A model generated the notes under the pieces. The model had not been told where the DNA came from. It saw only the letters and a program-made list of their open reading frames with translations, and ran no database searches. Both the position numbers and the translations under genes were made by a program. From NCBI GenBank assembly GCA_024402535.1, contig JAKSTN010000026.1, forward strand, positions 1-38,096: a DNA stretch of 38,096 nt, written 5' to 3'. This DNA is from Treponema sp. Its GTDB lineage: Bacteria > Spirochaetota > Spirochaetia > Treponematales > Treponemataceae. Within the stretch, counting starts at the first letter, position 1. Every line of letters begins with the position of its first letter. Positions 14,331 to 22,358 of this stretch are shown in pieces.

Positions 14331-14377
14331 GTTCTTCGCACCCCTCTTACAGAAGCGCCCCGAATGGAAAGATATTT

Positions 14378-17300
14378 CTATTCTTTTTTCTCAATTAAAA
14401 CTGTAGCAGGGAAACTTAATGAATTAAATGTGCTATCATTAAAATTCAATCGAATATATATATCTGATAATTTTGTGGTTTTGTATGTTTTCATTGTTTC
14501 CAAACGCATTGTAATAATAAATTTTCCATTTTCTTTTACATTTGAATTATCAATTTTCACATCATATAATCCAGAAATTGAAGTCCACCACTTATCAATT
14601 TCTGCACCAGAAACAAAAGAGCCCCATTCAATATTAACGTTAGTATTAAGATCTAACTGTTTTCCAACAATGGTAACATTATATATTTCCCCGTCTTCTG
14701 GAAGTTGAGTCAGAAAATCTTCTGCTGGAATTATTACATGTTTAGTATATTGATTACTATCATTATCCCATTCCTGTACCATCTTATAAATTTTTTTATA
14801 TTCTTCTTCAATCCAAAGTGCATATAATGTAACTTCAGACGCATCTGGGAAACTATCTAAAGAAACAGGTTGTGTCAAAGCAGCATCAAAACACCAGCAT
14901 GCAAATAAATAACCAGGTTTAACAGGATTTTTATAATCTAACAGTTTCTGATAATCCAATGCCGAATCAACAAAAACAAAACTATCCGAACAAACACTTC
15001 CTCCATTAGAATCGAAAGTAACTTTAATATCTGGTAATTCACCTGTTACATAAACTTCTGCAGTATATGCACTGTCTGAACCAAAACAATTAAACCTTAA
15101 TTCCCATTTTATATCAGAATCTGCACAATTCTGATATAAACAATACAAGTCGTTATATCGGAATTTCAAGATTTCAGTAAAACTATCTCTTGAACCTTTC
15201 GAAACCCACCAATCCTTAATACGATCTTCCCATCCAAATCCAAAGCCTGCCCAGTCTCCATCTCCTCCAGTGCTTGATGCAATTGATTTATCAAAGCTTA
15301 TTCTTATTTCAATTGTCTGATCCCAATAGCCATTTATTTTTCTTAAATCAAAAACATTTCCGTTTTCTTTAGATGAATAAAGAAGAACCTCATTACTCCA
15401 TTTTGCATATATTTTTTCAGGGATTTCGGTTTTTACAAGATCGTTTCCACCCTTTGTTTTAGTCCAGCCTTCAAAAACAGCACCTTCTTTTTTAGGCATT
15501 GGTAAAGCATCAGCTAATGTAACACCTTCCAGGCTATGCAGTGGGAATGTTTCCAAATCAAGTTTTAATGAAACAGGTTCAGTCTGTTCTATGCCAGTTT
15601 CAGGATTAAAAACTATTCCACCGTTAAAATCAATTTCTATATCAATTCCACGGTCAAGGGCAACCCAGTTTTTAAAGTTTGTTCTTACCTGATCATAAAT
15701 ATTTGGTTCACTGTTCAGGTAATGTTTTATGTTTTTCCATCCGCCGTAATCAGCCCAATACAAAGCGGTTAATGCCTGATCATGATCAAGATCTTTACTG
15801 TAAGTAAGTGGTTTTCCGTCAGTATCCTTAGCACTTACCATATTCTTCCACTTTGTAACTTTTGCCCCAGATTTATTCATGCTCCAGGCTGAATCTTCTG
15901 CAGTTACTTCAAGAAGCTTCTGGCGGTATAATTCGCGATATTCAGGAACTTCAAGAAGGCGGTCCATAAGAGGTCTATCGTAACGTTCACCTTTTTCATG
16001 ATTCCATCCCCAATCCAACGGATTATTATAAACTCCATCACCATTAATTGACTGTCCAAGAGTATTGTCATAATCAAAAGGAAGCAAGAAACATTTACCA
16101 GTTCCTCCTACTGCATTATCAAAATACAAATAGAAGTTATTTGCATTTCCCCAATAGTCATCGTCCATGCCAACAGCAACGTTTACTGCATAAGTTGTAA
16201 GGAACAAATCAATATCAAACCATTTTTCATAGAAAGCTTTTCGCTGGGCAATACCTGCGTCGTCAAGAGAAAGAACTCTTAATGCTTCAAGTTCATTTGC
16301 AAAAGTAAGAAGTCTATCCTTAGCAGCATCAAACTTTTTCTTGTTTGTCTTCAGATCGTAACCATACCTGTGGTCTACAACTGCCCAGGTTGATTTTTCT
16401 TTTGTCTCTCCAGGTTCTATTTCAACACCATTAGATTTAATACAAACATCTTCAACGCCGGCACGATTCATTACATCTGAAGGAGTCAGGTTTCCACCAC
16501 ATTTCCAAAGGTCGCCGTCAGCATTTGCCCAATGAGTAAAAGTATGTTGTGCAGAAGGATCTGCTTCGTCACGTGCTTTAAGGAACTGATCATTTACCTC
16601 CTCAAACATTTCATAAACACCAAAATCTACTGGTGTAAGTGTTTCATCTTCTTCAATCATATAAATTGTTACTTTTGTATGACTTGCTCTTGTTGCACTA
16701 AAAACATCATATTCATGGAAAAGATCATAACAAAGAATTTCACGGGCATAAGCTGCATCCATACGTTTAAGAGCAACCCCTTTCATGCAGCCTGCAAGTT
16801 TCTGTTTTGCATCATAAGGTTCAAAATCAATTTTGAAATGTGACTGACGATAATCATCGTCAGGACAGTTTGCAGCATAAGAGTAATAATCTGAACTCCA
16901 GCTTGCATTTGGCATTGTATGATTAGTTTCATCAGTAGGAAAATCTTTTCCCTGTGGACGGAAACGGCTTGTATTACCGCGAAGACGCATACCGCAATCT
17001 TTAAGGTCCCACTGCATTCCATCTTTTTTATAAGTAAACTGTTCTACAGCAACAGTATTTTCGTTCTTATAAAAGTAATCATAATAAGCAAGCATCTTAT
17101 TCCATTCGCTTCGCTTAATATAAATTTCTGATTCACCAACAGAATCTGTGTTGAAAATATACTGAAGGCTCTTTTTTCTTTTTCCATCGCCAATAGTCGG
17201 ATTATTTGCCTCAGTCAATGGAACATATTTTCCATCTGTTTCTCCGCCTGGATTACCGGAATTGTTACCGTTATTTCCACCCTGACTTCCGGAATTATCA

Positions 17301-17443
17301 TCTTTGCTTTCGCTATCGTTGCCTCCGGCTGATGGAGACTCAGTTCCTCCTTCGCTTGGATTCACAGGAGTAACCGCAGGTTTACAGCCTGCCAGCATGA
17401 AGAGTGCTGTTCCAAGAAGCAGCACATACTTTACTACTTTCAT
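14378..17443 (-). CDS. CotH-kinase-domain lipoprotein with InlB-type repeats
   Basis: 1021 residues. A lipoprotein signal ends at LAGC (C20). A Ser/Gly/Asn/Asp-rich linker spans about 25-72. A CotH-like domain follows to about 600: GMRLRGNTSR, MKGVALKRMD, VGMDDDYWGNANNFYLYFD (about 425) and LLPFDYDNTLGQ (about 455); the Asp-rich motifs match the metal and catalytic positions of CotH kinases. Two InlB-type (Listeria-Bacteroides) repeats follow, with the GYxFxxW pattern near 650-680 and 810-880. About 110 further residues end the protein. CotH phosphorylates spore-coat proteins in Bacillus; in non-spore-formers the domain is a surface or secreted protein kinase of unknown target, or, with adhesion repeats, linked to fibre-bound complexes in gut bacteria. 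GAGGA precedes the ATG. It stands as a single gene ended by the terminator at 14293-14330. Confidence 0.87.
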   Translation of the reverse strand: MKVVKYVLLLGTALFMLAGCKPAVTPVNPSEGGTESPSAGGNDSESKDDNSGSQGGNNGNNSGNPGGETDGKYVPLTEANNPTIGDGKRKKSLQYIFNTDSVGESEIYIKRSEWNKMLAYYDYFYKNENTVAVEQFTYKKDGMQWDLKDCGMRLRGNTSRFRPQGKDFPTDETNHTMPNASWSSDYYSYAANCPDDDYRQSHFKIDFEPYDAKQKLAGCMKGVALKRMDAAYAREILCYDLFHEYDVFSATRASHTKVTIYMIEEDETLTPVDFGVYEMFEEVNDQFLKARDEADPSAQHTFTHWANADGDLWKCGGNLTPSDVMNRAGVEDVCIKSNGVEIEPGETKEKSTWAVVDHRYGYDLKTNKKKFDAAKDRLLTFANELEALRVLSLDDAGIAQRKAFYEKWFDIDLFLTTYAVNVAVGMDDDYWGNANNFYLYFDNAVGGTGKCFLLPFDYDNTLGQSINGDGVYNNPLDWGWNHEKGERYDRPLMDRLLEVPEYRELYRQKLLEVTAEDSAWSMNKSGAKVTKWKNMVSAKDTDGKPLTYSKDLDHDQALTALYWADYGGWKNIKHYLNSEPNIYDQVRTNFKNWVALDRGIDIEIDFNGGIVFNPETGIEQTEPVSLKLDLETFPLHSLEGVTLADALPMPKKEGAVFEGWTKTKGGNDLVKTEIPEKIYAKWSNEVLLYSSKENGNVFDLRKINGYWDQTIEIRISFDKSIASSTGGDGDWAGFGFGWEDRIKDWWVSKGSRDSFTEILKFRYNDLYCLYQNCADSDIKWELRFNCFGSDSAYTAEVYVTGELPDIKVTFDSNGGSVCSDSFVFVDSALDYQKLLDYKNPVKPGYLFACWCFDAALTQPVSLDSFPDASEVTLYALWIEEEYKKIYKMVQEWDNDSNQYTKHVIIPAEDFLTQLPEDGEIYNVTIVGKQLDLNTNVNIEWGSFVSGAEIDKWWTSISGLYDVKIDNSNVKENGKFIITMRLETMKTYKTTKLSDIYIRLNFNDSTFNSLSFPATVLIEKKE

Positions 17444-17489
17444 AAAGTCCTCACTTTTTTTAAAAATTATATATTGTATATTTTACAAT

Positions 17490-17520
17490 AAAAAAAGGAG
17501 AACTCAAAATGAATTCTCCT
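17490..17520 (-). terminator. Second terminator after the exported OB-like protein gene
   Basis: On the minus strand AGGAGAA pairs with TTCTCCT around an 11-base loop, followed by a T7 run (17490-17496). It lies just beyond the stronger terminator at 17536-17565 and just upstream of the CotH gene. Confidence 0.65.
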
Positions 17521-17535
17521 CTTATCCCCTGACAC

Positions 17536-17565
17536 AAAAAAAAGACCGTCGCAAAGGACGGTCTT
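17536..17565 (-). terminator. Rho-independent terminator of the exported protein gene
   Basis: On the minus strand a 9-bp stem, AAGACCGTC with GACGGTCTT, and a 6-base loop, followed by a T run (17536-17541). It lies 40 bases after the stop at 17606. Confidence 0.88.
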
Positions 17566-17605
17566 CTGACTTCAGTAATAGAAAATCTAAAACTAATTCT
17601 TTATT

Positions 17606-18331
17606 TTATTCTTTGTGAGCGCCAACCCAAGTGATGTGTGGATTTGGACCTTCGTACCAGTAAAGGAAACCGGCCATATCAATTACTTCACCAACTTTAA
17701 GAGCTTTTACATTTTTATAAACATCAGTTGTGTTGTCACAAAGATAAGATTCAACTGTGAATGTGTATGATTTTCCATCTTTTGAAACTTTGAAGTAAAG
17801 ATCATCTCCATCCTGTCCGGCACCATTCCATTTGTAAAGGTAAGCAGCTCCATCGCTATTTGAAGCTTCAACTGTCATTCCAGTGAAAGCAACAAACTTA
17901 TTCTGTTTTGTAACCAGTTCATCTGTTCCAAGAAGAGCAGTTACATCGTCTGCAACAGCAATGTATTTCTTTGATTTCAGGATTTCGAATTTTGCATCAA
18001 CAATTTCAACTTCGCCAGACCATTCAGCTTTGAAACCTGTTACTTTAATTTTTGTACCAGGAACAAGTTTATTGTATTCATCCTGTGTACAAGGCATGTT
18101 GTACAGGAAGTATGCACCTTCTTTATCTTCAGTATAGAAAGTACCTTTATTATCCCACCAAGACTGTTTTGCCTGAACGTATGTTTCAACAACAACTTCA
18201 GAATCAAGTGGAGCTGCTACATATTCATCATATGTCATTACTCCTTTTCCTTTTTTTTCAGCCTTTGGCTTTGCAGCTGCAACTGAAAGAACTGTAAGTG
18301 CAATCAGAGCAACAGATACTAATCTTTTCAT
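17606..18331 (-). CDS. Exported protein of unknown function, two OB-fold-like repeats
   Basis: 241 residues with a signal peptide (MKRLVSVALIALTVLSVAAA) cut near AAA-KPK, so periplasmic. After a lysine-rich stretch there are two similar beta-rich halves. The first has LDSEVVVETYVQAKQSWWDNKGTFYTEDKEGAYFLYNM; the second has NKFVAFTGMTVEASNSDGAAYLYKWNGAG. Each is followed by a segment ending in a hydrophobic G-x-x-x strand (GTKIKVTGFKAEWSG; GEVIDMAGFLYWYEG). This pattern is like exported OB-fold proteins, but I do not recognise a named family. A strong Shine-Dalgarno (GGAGG) and a good promoter precede it, and two terminators follow, so it is a well-expressed single gene. Confidence 0.7.
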   Translation of the reverse strand: MKRLVSVALIALTVLSVAAAKPKAEKKGKGVMTYDEYVAAPLDSEVVVETYVQAKQSWWDNKGTFYTEDKEGAYFLYNMPCTQDEYNKLVPGTKIKVTGFKAEWSGEVEIVDAKFEILKSKKYIAVADDVTALLGTDELVTKQNKFVAFTGMTVEASNSDGAAYLYKWNGAGQDGDDLYFKVSKDGKSYTFTVESYLCDNTTDVYKNVKALKVGEVIDMAGFLYWYEGPNPHITWVGAHKE

Positions 18332-18363
18332 TTATTTCCTCCAGAAAAGTAAAACTATCTCTC

Positions 18364-18392
18364 ATAATACCAATATACGTATTTTGTTACAA
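18364..18392 (-). promoter_or_regulatory. Promoter of the exported protein gene
   Basis: On the minus strand TTGTAA (18387-18392), a 17-base spacer and TATTAT (18364-18369), 32 bases before the ATG, with GGAGG between. This is a normal leadered promoter. Confidence 0.6.
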
Positions 18393-18426
18393 TATTCTCT
18401 ATTCTCTCTACATTCCCTGCATTCGA

Positions 18427-19206
18427 CTATCGGGAACAGATTCCAAGCACAATCACTGCAATTCCGACTACAAATGCTGCAAAATCCCGGAACATAAATG
18501 GATATCTTTTCAGACAGCTTCCAGCTTTACGGAATTTAAATCCGCGAAGATCCGCTGCAATTGCAAGGCTCTGTGTCTTACGTACAGAAGAAACAAGAAG
18601 CGGTGCACAAAGCGGCAGAATCAGTGCGATTTTTTTGAACGGATTTTTTGTATCCAGTTCAATTCCACGTGAGGTCTGAGCTTCAATAATTCCCGCCATT
18701 TCTGTGGCAAAAACCGGAATGAAACGGATTGCTGTTGTTAATGTAAAAGCATATTTAAAAGGAACATGCCACTTTTCAACCAGCGCATTGGAAAGATCAC
18801 CCAGTTTTGTTACTGAAAGCATAATTGCCAGAGGCAGAGTACCACAGCTTAATCGTAAAACAAGACATGCGGCATTATAGCTTCCTTTGTCTGTAATCTT
18901 TATGAACTTCCACTGAAGAGGAACTCCGAAAATTTCCACAACATTCCCAGAACGGATTACCAGCACCTGGATTATAAATAACATCAGTGCGATTTTTGTA
19001 AGTCCTTTAAGAAGTGAATATGTACGCTGTGGAATTCCGCAGATACATCCAAGAACAATATTAAAAATCAAAAGGGCAAGAAGAACCAGAAGATTTCCTG
19101 AGCTGAAACATCCGATACAAACAGTGAATGCAAAAATCAATTTTGTAACAGGATTCATTTTATGGAAAACTGAATTTCCCGGAACATAATCCAAAAATCC
19201 TTTCAT
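18427..19206 (-). CDS. ecfT: Energy-coupling factor transporter transmembrane subunit EcfT
   Basis: 259 residues. Hydrophobic N-terminal segments (KLIFAFTVCIGCFSSGNLLVLLALLIFNIVLG and following) and a cytoplasmic helical region carrying the two coupling motifs with the conserved Arg-Gly: EAQTSRGIEL and AADLRGFKF. These helices connect the S component to the ATPases. It is an inner-membrane protein. Its ATG overlaps the EcfA stop by 4 bases (ATGA), so translation is coupled. It is the last gene of the ecfS-ecfA-ecfT operon. No hairpin terminator is visible in the 95 bases to the next gene, so transcription may read into that gene. Confidence 0.9.
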   Translation of the reverse strand: MKGFLDYVPGNSVFHKMNPVTKLIFAFTVCIGCFSSGNLLVLLALLIFNIVLGCICGIPQRTYSLLKGLTKIALMLFIIQVLVIRSGNVVEIFGVPLQWKFIKITDKGSYNAACLVLRLSCGTLPLAIMLSVTKLGDLSNALVEKWHVPFKYAFTLTTAIRFIPVFATEMAGIIEAQTSRGIELDTKNPFKKIALILPLCAPLLVSSVRKTQSLAIAADLRGFKFRKAGSCLKRYPFMFRDFAAFVVGIAVIVLGICSR

Positions 19207-20729
19207 TGCAGGTATCCTCCTTCTACTACAGAAACCAGTTCTTCAGGATATCCGTCAGCGTGAATTTTTCCGCCGCCAACAATAACCATACGTTTAGCAT
19301 AATCGCGGACAAGTTCCATATCATGACAAACCATAATTACAGTCGTTCCCTGCTCATTCAATTCACGGATTGCATTCATAAGATCAATACATTCTTTGTA
19401 ATCAAGTCCGGTTGTCGGTTCATCAAGAATCATGATTTCAGGTGAAACGGCAATAATGGAAGCCAGAGCAAGCTGCTGGCGCTGACCGCGGCTCAAAGCA
19501 AACGGAGGCATTTCAGGCTCAAAGCCGAAACGGCTGATAATTTCTTCTGTTCGCTTTTCAACATCTGGCAGTTTAAGTGCCTTAAGGCCGAAAGCTATTT
19601 CATCGCGGATTGTGTAACAACAAAGCTGACGGTCAGGATTCTGAAAAAGGAAACCGATATGACGTGCCAGAACTGAATTGCGTGTTTTCTTTGAGTCCAA
19701 TCCGTTTACCAGAATATTTCCTGACGCAGGCTTCAGAATGCCTCCCATCAGTTTACTCATTGTTGATTTTCCAGAACCGTTCTCACCTGTCAGGGCAAGG
19801 AAATCTCCTTTATAAACTGTAAAATCCACATCCTGAATAAGATGATTTTCATCGTACCCAAAAGAAACTTTCTTTACTTCAAGAACAGGTTCTTTTCCTG
19901 AAATATCGTAAGGTTTGAAATTTACTGAAGAATCCAAAGCGCCCACAACATCATTTTTTGTGCCGCTTGCAAGATGATCGAGAAGTTTTCCAACGCGCTC
20001 GTGATTCAAGCCAAGATCTGCCAGCTCGTCTCTGTGAGAAAGAACTTCCTGAACAGTCCCGTGGAACTTCAATTCACCTTTTTTCAAAACAGCAAGATGA
20101 TCTGCATATTCGCAAAGAAGTTTGATTTTCTGTTCGATTACGATTACTGTAATGCCGAATTTTTTATTCAGTTCTTTTACAATGCGGAAAATATTGCGAC
20201 TTGCTGTAGGATCCAGTTCTCCGGTAGGTTCATCAAGAACAAGGATTTTTGGACGAAGTGCCAGAATGGCCGCAATGGCAACCTTCTGTTTCTGTCCGCC
20301 AGAAAGTCCTGAAATATCTCTTTCACGGAGATTTTCAATTCCCATTTCCTTAAGAACCCAGTCTACACGTTCTGCGATTTTATTTTTTTCAAAGCCGAAA
20401 TTTTCCAGTCCAAACAGGATTTCATCTTCAACAGTCGAACAGGTCATCTGACTGTCAATATCCTGAAATACAGAACCAATTTCCAAGGCAAGCTGACATG
20501 CATCAGTATCAAAAACGTCCTTGTCATTAACAAGAATCTTTCCGAAATATTCGCCTTTATAATGATGTGGAATAATGCCGTTGATGGCATAGCTGAGGGT
20601 AGTTTTTCCGGCACCGGAAGAGCCTATAACACCAAGGAAGTCTCCGTCGGAGACTTCCAGAGTGATATTTTTCAGTACCAGTGATTTTGAATCACCATAG
20701 GAAAAACTGAAATTATCAAGTTTAATCAT
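19203..20729 (-). CDS. ecfA: Energy-coupling factor ATPase with two fused ABC domains
   Basis: 508 residues holding both ATPases of an ECF transporter in one chain. Domain 1 (about 1-235): Walker A GSSGAGKTT, signature LSGGQKQKVAIA, Walker B ILVLDEPTGELD. Domain 2 (about 283-505): Walker A GENGSGKST, signature LSRGQRQQLALAS, Walker B IMILDEPTTGLD. In many bacteria these are two genes (ecfA1, ecfA2); the fused form is well known. Both sites look intact. It powers uptake through EcfT and the S component. It starts 1 base after the S-component stop and overlaps EcfT by 4 bases. Confidence 0.92.
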   Translation of the reverse strand: MIKLDNFSFSYGDSKSLVLKNITLEVSDGDFLGVIGSSGAGKTTLSYAINGIIPHHYKGEYFGKILVNDKDVFDTDACQLALEIGSVFQDIDSQMTCSTVEDEILFGLENFGFEKNKIAERVDWVLKEMGIENLRERDISGLSGGQKQKVAIAAILALRPKILVLDEPTGELDPTASRNIFRIVKELNKKFGITVIVIEQKIKLLCEYADHLAVLKKGELKFHGTVQEVLSHRDELADLGLNHERVGKLLDHLASGTKNDVVGALDSSVNFKPYDISGKEPVLEVKKVSFGYDENHLIQDVDFTVYKGDFLALTGENGSGKSTMSKLMGGILKPASGNILVNGLDSKKTRNSVLARHIGFLFQNPDRQLCCYTIRDEIAFGLKALKLPDVEKRTEEIISRFGFEPEMPPFALSRGQRQQLALASIIAVSPEIMILDEPTTGLDYKECIDLMNAIRELNEQGTTVIMVCHDMELVRDYAKRMVIVGGGKIHADGYPEELVSVVEGGYLQ

Positions 20730-20730
20730 T

Positions 20731-21306
20731 TTATTTCAGTGTTTTCTTAAGAGGATAGTAAAGTACCTGAACGATAATAGCATTGAACACAGCTGTGAAG
20801 AATACGATAGGTACGAATGCTGCCAGAGCTGCAGGATCTGATTTAATTACAACCATCAGGAATGTAGCAAAGATTCCGCCAGATACGATTGTACTCAGGA
20901 ATGTTGCGAGCATAGGCATAAGGTCAACTTTACCGCCAATCTTTGGAAGCGGAATTTTAATAAGAAGAGCCATAACGATTGCACCAACAAATTCTGAAAG
21001 GAAGTTTAGATATGGAGTACCAGGGAAGAACTGACAGATTGCTCCAGCCAGAATACCAATGATTGCAGCTTCCCATACTTTTGGACGGATAAGAACGATT
21101 GTCATACAGTACATAGCGATAATGAAGTTTGGTTTCATTCCGAAAAAGTTTACTACAGATCCTACAAAAAATTTTAATACTGCACCTGCAGCCAGAAGGA
21201 TTGCTGTTAGTACCAGATCACGGATCTGAAGTCCTTTTTTTTCTGATGAAGCAGAAGAGCGGCGTGCACCTTCTGCAGTTGTTTCTGTTGTGTTTTCTTC
21301 TGACAT
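20731..21306 (-). CDS. ECF transporter S component, TrpP-like (probable tryptophan uptake)
   Basis: 191 residues from the ATG at 21306, chosen because AAGGAG lies 7 bases upstream; the longer open frame runs into the promoter. A polar Ser/Glu/Thr-rich N-terminus is followed by about six hydrophobic segments. FGMKPNFIIAMYCMTIVL, PKVWEAAIIGILAGAICQFFPG and the closing YYPLKKTLK resemble the TrpP family of tryptophan-uptake S components. Substrate by family resemblance only; another S-component specificity remains possible. It binds the substrate and docks on EcfT/EcfA, encoded directly downstream, so this is a dedicated ECF system. A strong promoter with a twin operator precedes it. Confidence 0.75.
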   Translation of the reverse strand: MSEENTTETTAEGARRSSASSEKKGLQIRDLVLTAILLAAGAVLKFFVGSVVNFFGMKPNFIIAMYCMTIVLIRPKVWEAAIIGILAGAICQFFPGTPYLNFLSEFVGAIVMALLIKIPLPKIGGKVDLMPMLATFLSTIVSGGIFATFLMVVIKSDPAALAAFVPIVFFTAVFNAIIVQVLYYPLKKTLK

Positions 21307-21340
21307 AATGTTTCTCCTTGAAGGCACCTGCCTGCCTCTT

Positions 21341-21358
21341 GTTACTATAAATAGTAAC
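21341..21358. promoter_or_regulatory. Palindromic operator 1 on the ECF promoter
   Basis: GTTACTATAAATAGTAAC, perfect 8-bp arms around AA. It covers the -10 hexamer and the expected transcription start, a position suited to repression. Confidence 0.65.
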
Positions 21359-21379
21359 ATTAGTTTATGTTACTGTCAA
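21351..21379 (-). promoter_or_regulatory. Consensus promoter of the ECF operon
   Basis: On the minus strand TTGACA (21374-21379), exactly 17 bases, TACTAT (21351-21356). The start site would lie near 21344, giving a leader of about 38 bases that contains AAGGAG. Both hexamers lie inside palindromic operator copies. Confidence 0.8.
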
Positions 21380-21386
21380 TAGAAAC
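21369..21386. promoter_or_regulatory. Palindromic operator 2 on the ECF promoter
   Basis: GTTACTGTCAATAGAAAC matches operator 1 at 15 of 18 positions, begins 28 bases upstream of it and contains the -35 hexamer. Confidence 0.6.
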
Positions 21387-21404
21387 ATTGTAAAAATGTA
21401 CATT

Positions 21405-22358
21405 TTATTTCACTATCAAATCATACATTTCGCAGGAGGCTATGCTCAGGCTATGAGGGACTACGCTACTTTCCAGTTTGCCGGCTTTTACGCATTCCAT
21501 GGCTTCCTTTGCTTCGTAATAGAAGCCGTTTGGAGTTACTGTATCCTTAAAGCGCTCAACTTCTTCAAAATCGTTATTGTACAGAACGCATTCTGTAGTC
21601 CAGTGAGCATTAGGAATTTCAATACGCCCCTTGTTTCCATAAAGAACAATATTTTCCTTAATGCGCGCGGTAAAAGAAGTTTTTATGCTGGAAGTGATTT
21701 TTCCATAATTCAGTGTGATGTTGTTTGAAGTATCAACACCTTCTTCATTGTAAATGGCATCACACTTTATGCTTACAGGTTTTGTGTCAGTAAAGAAATC
21801 ACTCATCATGTAGCCGTAAACAGAAAGGTCCCAGGCAACACCGCCCCCGTTGGCTTTCTCAAAAAAACGGTTACCTTTATGACTTGGGGCGTTGAAACCA
21901 ATGGCGAAATCAATGAAACATAAATCCCCGATTTTTCCTTCCTTAATCCATTCTTTTGCTTTGATTAATGGCGGAAGGAAACGGCTCCACATGGCTTCCA
22001 TAAGGAACACATTTTTTGAACGGGCGTATGCAATGCCTTCTTCACAGTCTTTTTTGTTCAGGTACATAGCCTTTTCACAGAGGACCGGAACACCTTTATC
22101 GATGCAAAGCTTGATTAAATCCTTGTGGGCATTCTGGGTAACTGCAATATAAACACAGTCAGGTTTTACTTCATCCACCATTTTTCCAAAGTCATCATAA
22201 ACGGCCGGAATATTATTGCGGGCTGCAAAATCCTGGCAGCGGGATAAAGTGCGGTTGGCTACGGCAACCACTTCAGCTTCTGGAATAAAACTAACGGCAT
22301 TACAGAATTTATTTGCAATATCACTGGCACCCATTATGGCCCAACGGAATTTATTCAT
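21405..22358 (-). CDS. Gfo/Idh/MocA-family NAD(P)-dependent oxidoreductase
   Basis: 317 residues from the ATG at 22358, chosen because GGAGG lies 5 bases upstream. The N-terminal Rossmann fold begins FRWAIMGASDIANKF and continues with VVAVANRTLSRC and YIAVTQNAHKDL. The family EKP motif reads CEKAMYL, with Ala for Pro, a departure from the usual form. FLMEAMWSRFLPPL resembles the dihydrodiol-dehydrogenase-like branch. The C-terminal part is the family's beta-sheet substrate domain. It should oxidise or reduce a sugar or cyclic alcohol in the cytoplasm. Its start overlaps the stop of the solute-binding-protein gene (ATGA), so the two are translated together, which suggests it acts on the imported sugar. 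Confidence 0.88.
   Translation of the reverse strand: MNKFRWAIMGASDIANKFCNAVSFIPEAEVVAVANRTLSRCQDFAARNNIPAVYDDFGKMVDEVKPDCVYIAVTQNAHKDLIKLCIDKGVPVLCEKAMYLNKKDCEEGIAYARSKNVFLMEAMWSRFLPPLIKAKEWIKEGKIGDLCFIDFAIGFNAPSHKGNRFFEKANGGGVAWDLSVYGYMMSDFFTDTKPVSIKCDAIYNEEGVDTSNNITLNYGKITSSIKTSFTARIKENIVLYGNKGRIEIPNAHWTTECVLYNNDFEEVERFKDTVTPNGFYYEAKEAMECVKAGKLESSVVPHSLSIASCEMYDLIVK

Noticed and set aside
14079..14708. 209-codon open frame on the plus strand
   Set aside because: It runs through the GC-rich repeats, the terminator hairpin and then antisense into the CotH gene. The composition changes abruptly along it, and no start signal is visible.
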